A stretch of DNA of 64,000 nucleotides, from the NCBI RefSeq assembly GCF_016735515.1, contig NZ_JAERQZ010000002.1, forward strand, positions 248,001 to 312,000. Direction: 5' to 3'. The translations under genes were made by a program, and so were the position numbers. Shown here in pieces: positions 59,638 through 64,000 of the stretch (the first letter of the stretch is position 1; every line of letters begins with the position of its first letter). A model generated the notes under the pieces. The model was not told the DNA's origin and ran no database searches. It saw only the letters and a program-made list of their open reading frames with translations. Source of the stretch: Piscinibacter sp. HJYY11. Lineage in GTDB: Bacteria; Pseudomonadota; Gammaproteobacteria; Burkholderiales; Burkholderiaceae_C.

Positions 59638-61680
59638 TCAGGCCATGCCTTGGTGGCGCAAAAGTGCGTCAATTCGTGGCTCGCGGCCGCGGAAGGCCTT
59701 GAAGCTTTCCATCGCCGGGCGGCTGCCACCGGCCTCGAGGATGGCCTCGCGGTAGCGGCGGCCGGTCTCGGGGTCGAGGGCGCTGGTTTCCTCGAAGGCG
59801 CTCCAGGCGTCGGCGCTCAGCACCTCGGCCCACTTGTAGCTGTAGTAGCCGGCCGAGTAGCCCCCGGCGAAGATGTGCGAGAACGAATGCTGGAATCGGT
59901 TGAAGGCAGGCGGCGCCATGACCGACACCTCGCGGCGCACCTCGTCGACGAGCTTCTGGATGTCGGCCTCGGCGCCGGGCTCGCTGTGCAGGCGCATGTC
60001 GAAGAGCGCGAACTCGATCTGCCGCAGCGTCTGCAGGCCACTCTGGAAATTCTTGGCGGCGAGCATCTTGTCGAAGAGCGCGCGCGGCAGCGGCTCGCCG
60101 GAGTCGACGTGGGCGGTCAGGTGCTTGAGAACGTCCCACTCCCAGCAGAAGTTCTCCATGAACTGGCTGGGCAGCTCGACGGCGTCCCACTCCACACCGG
60201 AAATGCCGGCCACGCCGATGTCGTTCACCTGCGTGAGCATGTGGTGCAGGCCGTGGCCGAACTCGTGGAAGAGCGTGGTGACCTCGTCGTGCGTCAGCAG
60301 CGCAGGCTTGCCGCCACTCGGAGGCGTGAAGTTGCACACGAGATGCGCCACCGGCGTTTGCGTGCGGCCTTCGGGCCGGGCCCAGCGGCCACGCACGTCG
60401 TCCATCCACGCGCCGGGGCGCTTGCCGGTGCGGGCGTAGGGGTCGAGGTAGAACTGGCCGACCAGTTGCGGGCTACCGGAGGGCCCCATCGTGGCCTGGC
60501 GTTCGATGCGGAAGAAGCGCACGTTCGGGTTCCACACCTCGGCTTCGTCGGGCCGGATGCTGACCTCGAACAGTGTCTCGATGATGCGGAAGAGGCCCGA
60601 CAGCACCTTGGGCTCGGTGAAGTACTGCTTCACCTCCTGGTCGCTGAACGCGTAGCGCGCTTCCTTGAGCTTCTCGCTGGCGTAGGGCACGTCCCACGAC
60701 TGCAGGTCGGCGAGGCCGAGCTCGGTGCGGGCGAACTCGCGCAGCTCGGCGAGGTCGCGCTCGGCGTAGGGGCGGGCACGTTTCGCCAGATCGCGCAGGA
60801 AGTCCAGCACCTGCTGCGGCGAGTCGGCCATCTTGGGCACGAGCGAGACTTCGGCGAAGTTCTGGTAGCCGAGCAGCTTCGCCTCTTCCTGGCGCAGCTC
60901 GAGCAGCTCTTTCATGATGGCGCTGTTGTCGTGCTCGGGCTTGCCGAGATCGCTGGCGCGGGTGGCGTAGGCGGTGTAAAGCTCCTGGCGCAGGGCACGG
61001 TCGTCGCCGTACTGCATCACGGGGAAGTAGCTCGGGAAGTGCAGCGTGAGCTTGTGGCCCGGCTTGCCTTCGGCCTCGGCGGCGGCGCGCGAGGCCTGCT
61101 TCACGTCGTCGGGCACACCGGCGAGGCGGCTTTCGTCGACGTAGAGCGCGTAGCTGTCGGTAGCGTCCATCACGTGCTCGGAGTAGGCCGTCGTGAGCGC
61201 TGCATGCCGCTCCTGGATCTGCGCGTAGCGCTCGCGGGCCGCGCCTTGCAGCTCCGCGCCCGACAGCACGAAATCGCGCATCGCGTTGGACAGTGCCTTC
61301 TTGCGCGCCGCGTTCAGCCTGGTCGCCGCCGGGCTCGTCGCAATCGCCTTGTACTTGGCGTAGAGCCGCTCGTCGGCGCCGAGCCGGGTGTGGAACTCGG
61401 TGATCTTCGGGATGTTCTCGTTGTAGACGGCGCGGAGCTCGGGGTTGTCGGCCACATGGTTCAAATGCGCCACGGCGCCCCACGCGCTGTGCAGGCGCTC
61501 GGTGGCCACGTCGAGCACGGCCGACATCGCGTCGTAGTCGGCCGGCACCTCGTCACTCGTGGCCCTTTCCAGGGCCGCGTCGGCGACCGCCAGCAATTCG
61601 GTGATGGCCGGGGTGACGTGCTCAGGCTTGATCTGTGCGAAGTGGGGCAGGCCGGTGGTGTCGAGGAGGGGGTTGCTCAT
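59638..61680 (-). CDS. prlC: Oligopeptidase A (M3 zinc metallopeptidase)
   Basis: The 680-residue product starts at ATG 61680; the frame is open further upstream, overlapping folD, without M3 similarity. Length is exactly that of E. coli OpdA. The zinc site is HEFGHGLHH with H472, E473 and H476, and the third ligand Glu follows about 25 residues later (GVEWDAVELPSQFMENFCWE). Cytosolic, degrading short peptides including signal-peptide fragments. It lies 11 bases from the folD stop, in the same direction. Confidence 0.95.
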   Translation of the reverse strand: MSNPLLDTTGLPHFAQIKPEHVTPAITELLAVADAALERATSDEVPADYDAMSAVLDVATERLHSAWGAVAHLNHVADNPELRAVYNENIPKITEFHTRLGADERLYAKYKAIATSPAATRLNAARKKALSNAMRDFVLSGAELQGAARERYAQIQERHAALTTAYSEHVMDATDSYALYVDESRLAGVPDDVKQASRAAAEAEGKPGHKLTLHFPSYFPVMQYGDDRALRQELYTAYATRASDLGKPEHDNSAIMKELLELRQEEAKLLGYQNFAEVSLVPKMADSPQQVLDFLRDLAKRARPYAERDLAELREFARTELGLADLQSWDVPYASEKLKEARYAFSDQEVKQYFTEPKVLSGLFRIIETLFEVSIRPDEAEVWNPNVRFFRIERQATMGPSGSPQLVGQFYLDPYARTGKRPGAWMDDVRGRWARPEGRTQTPVAHLVCNFTPPSGGKPALLTHDEVTTLFHEFGHGLHHMLTQVNDIGVAGISGVEWDAVELPSQFMENFCWEWDVLKHLTAHVDSGEPLPRALFDKMLAAKNFQSGLQTLRQIEFALFDMRLHSEPGAEADIQKLVDEVRREVSVMAPPAFNRFQHSFSHIFAGGYSAGYYSYKWAEVLSADAWSAFEETSALDPETGRRYREAILEAGGSRPAMESFKAFRGREPRIDALLRHQGMA

Positions 61681-61691
61681 GCTTCTCCGAT

Positions 61692-62546
61692 TCAGTTGGC
61701 GGCGGCACGTTCCGCGGCTTCGATGGTGTTCACGAGGAGCATCGCACGGGTCATCGGGCCCACGCCACCCGGCACCGGGGTGATCCAGCCGGCGACCTTT
61801 GAGACGCCCTCGAAATCCACATCGCCACAGAGCTTGCCTTCGTCGTTGCGGTTCATGCCGACGTCGATGATGACGGCACCCGGCTTGACCATGTCGGCGG
61901 TGACGGTGTTGCGCCGGCCCACCGCCGCCACGATCACGTCGGCCTGGCGGGTGTGGGCGCCGAGGTCGGCGGTGGCACTGTGGCAGATGGTGACGGTGGC
62001 GTTGGCTTGCAAGAGCAGCTGGGCCATCGGCTTGCCCACCGTGTTGCTGCGGCCGATGACGACAGCGTGCTTGCCGCGCAGGTTGAGGCCGGTGGTTTCG
62101 ATGAGCTTCATGCAGCCATAGGGCGTGCACGACTTGAAGCCGGGCAGGCCGCTCGCCAGTGCGCCGGCACTCTGGATGGAGAAGCCGTCGACGTCCTTGT
62201 GCGGGGCGATGGCGGCGATGACCTTCTGCGGGTCGATGTGCTTGGGCACGGGCATCTGCACCAGGATGCCGTGGATCTTGGGGTCGGCATTGAGCTCGGC
62301 GATGCGCTTCAAGAGCGCGGCTTCGCTCATGTCGGCGGGGTAGCGGTCGAGCAGGGAGTAGACGCCGCTGCCTTCGCAGTCCTTGACCTTGTGGCTCACG
62401 TAGACCTGGCTGGCCGGGTCGTCACCGACCAGCACCACGGCGAGGCCGGGCTGGTGGCCGCGGGCGGTCAGCGCTGCGGCGCGCTCGGCCACTTCGCCAC
62501 GGATCTTCTTGGCGAGAGCGTTGCCGTCGATGAGTTGTGCAGTCAT
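61692..62546 (-). CDS. folD: Methylenetetrahydrofolate dehydrogenase/cyclohydrolase FolD
   Basis: The 284-residue bifunctional enzyme interconverts 5,10-methylene- and 10-formyl-tetrahydrofolate. Motifs are [14 protein letters not shown] with the catalytic Lys (YxxxK), [29 protein letters not shown] and [15 protein letters not shown] (NADP loop), then [16 protein letters not shown]. Full length. It is read with oligopeptidase A downstream. The start is ATG 62546. Confidence 0.97.
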   Translation of the reverse strand: MTAQLIDGNALAKKIRGEVAERAAALTARGHQPGLAVVLVGDDPASQVYVSHKVKDCEGSGVYSLLDRYPADMSEAALLKRIAELNADPKIHGILVQMPVPKHIDPQKVIAAIAPHKDVDGFSIQSAGALASGLPGFKSCTPYGCMKLIETTGLNLRGKHAVVIGRSNTVGKPMAQLLLQANATVTICHSATADLGAHTRQADVIVAAVGRRNTVTADMVKPGAVIIDVGMNRNDEGKLCGDVDFEGVSKVAGWITPVPGGVGPMTRAMLLVNTIEAAERAAAN

Positions 62547-62575
62547 GGGTGGTCCTCGATCTGGTAGTTGAAACT

Positions 62576-62603
62576 AAAAAGGGCCGCTGTGGAGCGGCCC
62601 TTT
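62576..62603 (-). terminator. Rho-independent terminator after the FixJ-type gene
   Basis: An 11-bp perfect stem AAAGGGCCGCT / AGCGGCCCTTT (62578-62588, 62593-62603) with loop GTGG. On the minus strand it is followed by TTTTTAGTTTC, so it ends the response-regulator transcript, which stops at 62619; it also separates it from folD. Confidence 0.9.
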
Positions 62604-62618
62604 GAGATGTGTTGTGGC

Positions 62619-63245
62619 TTATGCCTTGGTCTGCTGGGCGCCCAGCGCGATCTTGAGGAGATCGGCCACGGTGTTGGCGTTGAGCTTTTCCATGATGTTG
62701 GCGCGGTGCGCCTCCACCGTCTTGATGCTGATGCCCAGGTCGTCGGCGATCTGCTTGTTCAGGCGGCCGGCAACGATGCGCTCGAGCACCTGCGATTCAC
62801 GCGTGGTCAGGCGCGAGAGCAGGGCGTCGCGACTGGCGGCTTCCTGGTGGTGCGAGAAGGCGCTGCGGGCCTGGTCGAGCATGCGCTCCACGAGGTTGAG
62901 CAGCTCTTCTTCCTTGAACGGCTTCTCGATGAAGTCCATCGCGCCCTTCTTCATGGTGCTCACCGCCATGGGCACGTCGCCATGGCCGGTGATGAAGACG
63001 ACCGGCAGCGGCGACTTGCGCTCGAGCAGGCGGTCTTGCAGCTCCAGGCCGCTCATGCCGTCCATGCGGATGTCGGCGATCAGGCAGGCGACTTCGCGCG
63101 GGTCGAAGCGGGAGAGGAAGGATTCGGAAGAGTCGAAGCACTTGACCCGGTAGTCCTTGCCTTCGAGCAGCCATTGCAAGGAATCACGAACCGCCTCGTC
63201 GTCGTCGACCACGTAGACGGTGCCCTTCTTGGGAATCAGACTCAT
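62619..63245 (-). CDS. FixJ/NarL-type response regulator
   Basis: The 208-residue protein has a receiver domain with acidic pocket (VVDDDEA), phosphoacceptor Asp58 (LIADIRMDGMSGLE) and the conserved Thr-Gly (VFITGHGDVPMAV) and Lys (IEKPFKEEELL) near residue 105. The C-terminal LuxR-type HTH covers about residues 140-200 (LTTRESQVLERIVAGRLNKQ, IKTVEAHRANIMEKL). The FixJ-type GHGDV is distinctive. Paired with the histidine kinase gene just upstream (ten bases between stop and start), so it is one two-component system. Its targets are unknown. Confidence 0.93.
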   Translation of the reverse strand: MSLIPKKGTVYVVDDDEAVRDSLQWLLEGKDYRVKCFDSSESFLSRFDPREVACLIADIRMDGMSGLELQDRLLERKSPLPVVFITGHGDVPMAVSTMKKGAMDFIEKPFKEEELLNLVERMLDQARSAFSHHQEAASRDALLSRLTTRESQVLERIVAGRLNKQIADDLGISIKTVEAHRANIMEKLNANTVADLLKIALGAQQTKA

Positions 63246-63255
63246 GTGTGCTGTC

Positions 63256-64000
63256 TCATGTCAGGGCCGCTTCGAGGCCCGTGGATTTGGCGGTTTCGAC
63301 CGGCAGCGTAAAGGTAAAACGGCAGCCGACAGCGAGGTCGCCATTGTAGAGGTTCTGGGCCCGGATCCGGCCCCGGTGGCTCTCGATGATGGAGCGGCAC
63401 AACGACAGGCCGATGCCCAGGCCTTCGACCTTGGTCGAGAAGAAGGCTTCGTAGAGCCGGTTGATGACTTCTTCCTTCAAGCCCGGGCCCGAATCGGTGA
63501 CGCCGAACTCGATCACGCCGCCTTCTTCCGGCGTGTGCTTGGGCACCACGCGCAGCTCGATGTTGCGGCGGGCGGGTGGCAGCCCGGCCATGTCGATGGC
63601 TTCGGCGGCGTTCTTGAGCAGGTTGAGGATCACCTGCTCGATGAGGATCGGGTCGACCATCAGCGTCGGCAGGCGCTGGGCCACGTAGACGTGCAGCGAG
63701 ACGTTGCGCCGGCGCAGCTCGATGCCGGCGAGGTCGACCGCGTCGTCGACGATGGTGCGGGCCTCGGCCGCCTGGCGCTGCGGTTCGCTGCGCTTCACGA
63801 AGGCGCGGATGCGGCGGATGATCTGCGCGGCGCGGTCGGCCTGCTTCGCGGTCTTTTCCAGCGCGGCGACGAGGTCGTCTTTTCCGATGGCGTCGCTCTT
63901 CACGCGCGAGACCATGCCGTTGCAGTAGTTGGTGATGGCGGTCAGCGGCTGGTTGAGCTCGTGGGCGACCGATGAGGCCATCTCGCCCATCGTCACCAGG
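63256..64000 (-). CDS. Sensor histidine kinase, C-terminal part (5' end outside window)
   Basis: The visible 247 residues contain the H-box SSVAHELNQPLTAITNY near the window edge, the dimerisation helix that follows (AALEKTAKQADRAAQIIRRI), the N-box ILNLLKNAAEAI, G1-box TDSGPGL and G2-box GLGIGLSLCRSII. This is the FixL-like HPK4 class with a GHKL ATPase. Sensor domains (often PAS) lie beyond the right edge and cannot be examined. It sits ten bases from its likely partner regulator, so the two form a FixLJ-like pair responding perhaps to oxygen or redox; that is only by analogy. Confidence 0.93.
   Translation of the reverse strand, partial: LVTMGEMASSVAHELNQPLTAITNYCNGMVSRVKSDAIGKDDLVAALEKTAKQADRAAQIIRRIRAFVKRSEPQRQAAEARTIVDDAVDLAGIELRRRNVSLHVYVAQRLPTLMVDPILIEQVILNLLKNAAEAIDMAGLPPARRNIELRVVPKHTPEEGGVIEFGVTDSGPGLKEEVINRLYEAFFSTKVEGLGIGLSLCRSIIESHRGRIRAQNLYNGDLAVGCRFTFTLPVETAKSTGLEAALT

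Overview
The window is high-GC DNA packed with genes, and every protein-coding block reads as a Gram-negative betaproteobacterium of the Burkholderiales, most like the Rubrivivax/Leptothrix/Roseateles/Piscinibacter group. Signs of this are a phasin (polyhydroxybutyrate storage), a CysI-DUF934-CysH-CysD-CysN sulfate-assimilation block, System I cytochrome c maturation genes, an OpdA-type oligopeptidase and many lipoproteins and outer-membrane barrels. No insertion sequence, prophage or CRISPR array was seen. The first and last genes are cut by the window edges.

Layout. 1-1857: end of a TPR protein, then DUF3297 and DUF1161 proteins. 1943-12013: a two-partner secretion pair (TpsB exporter, 1756-residue TpsA exoprotein) overlapping a secreted WD40/caspase-like protein. 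12062-14032: small lipoprotein, PHB-depolymerase-like esterase, lipoprotein hydrolase. 14007-20408 (minus): ccmE-F-G-H-I followed by an AraC regulator and a methyltransferase. 20409-20746: divergent intergenic region. 20747-38099 (plus): one tightly spaced run of 17 envelope genes. 38145-41396: AidB-like acyl-CoA dehydrogenase, a phytase-like secreted protein, a bidirectional terminator and tRNA-Asn. 41434-43701 (minus): TonB-dependent receptor under a TPP (thiamin) riboswitch. 43734-51158 (minus): cysI-DUF934-cysH-cysD-cysN-cobA-fdxA-ferredoxin:NADP reductase. 51385-53238: patatin-like lipoprotein and phasin with PhaR-like operators. 53238-58933 (plus): translationally coupled HDAC-like deacetylase, thioesterase, nitroreductase, 2-hydroxyacid dehydrogenase, RmuC and MFS transporter. 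58955-64000 (minus): DUF4124/glutaredoxin protein, oligopeptidase A, FolD, FixJ-type regulator and its sensor kinase (cut).

The most interesting block is 20747-38099. It joins (a) a redox part: ApbE flavin transferase, two lipoproteins with haem c-type motifs, TlpA thioredoxin, DUF4266 and DUF3570 proteins, with (b) a proton-driven trans-envelope part: one TolQ/ExbB-like and two TolR/ExbD-like proteins, an AgmX/PglI-domain TonB-like protein, three TPR proteins and two beta-barrels. The motor composition (one TolQ, two TolR, AgmX domain, TPR proteins, barrels) recalls the Agl-Glt gliding machinery of Myxococcus, but its linkage to haem, flavin and thiol chemistry is unusual. One of the two TolR/ExbD proteins has Asn in place of the proton-carrying Asp. 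The neighbouring divergent ccm genes would provide haem attachment for the cytochrome-like lipoproteins.

The sulfate block looks self-contained: CysDN makes APS, a Fe-S type CysH reduces APS to sulfite, CobA supplies the siroheme precursor, CysI reduces sulfite, and the FdxA/FNR pair at the operon end is a plausible electron source because no flavoprotein CysJ is present.
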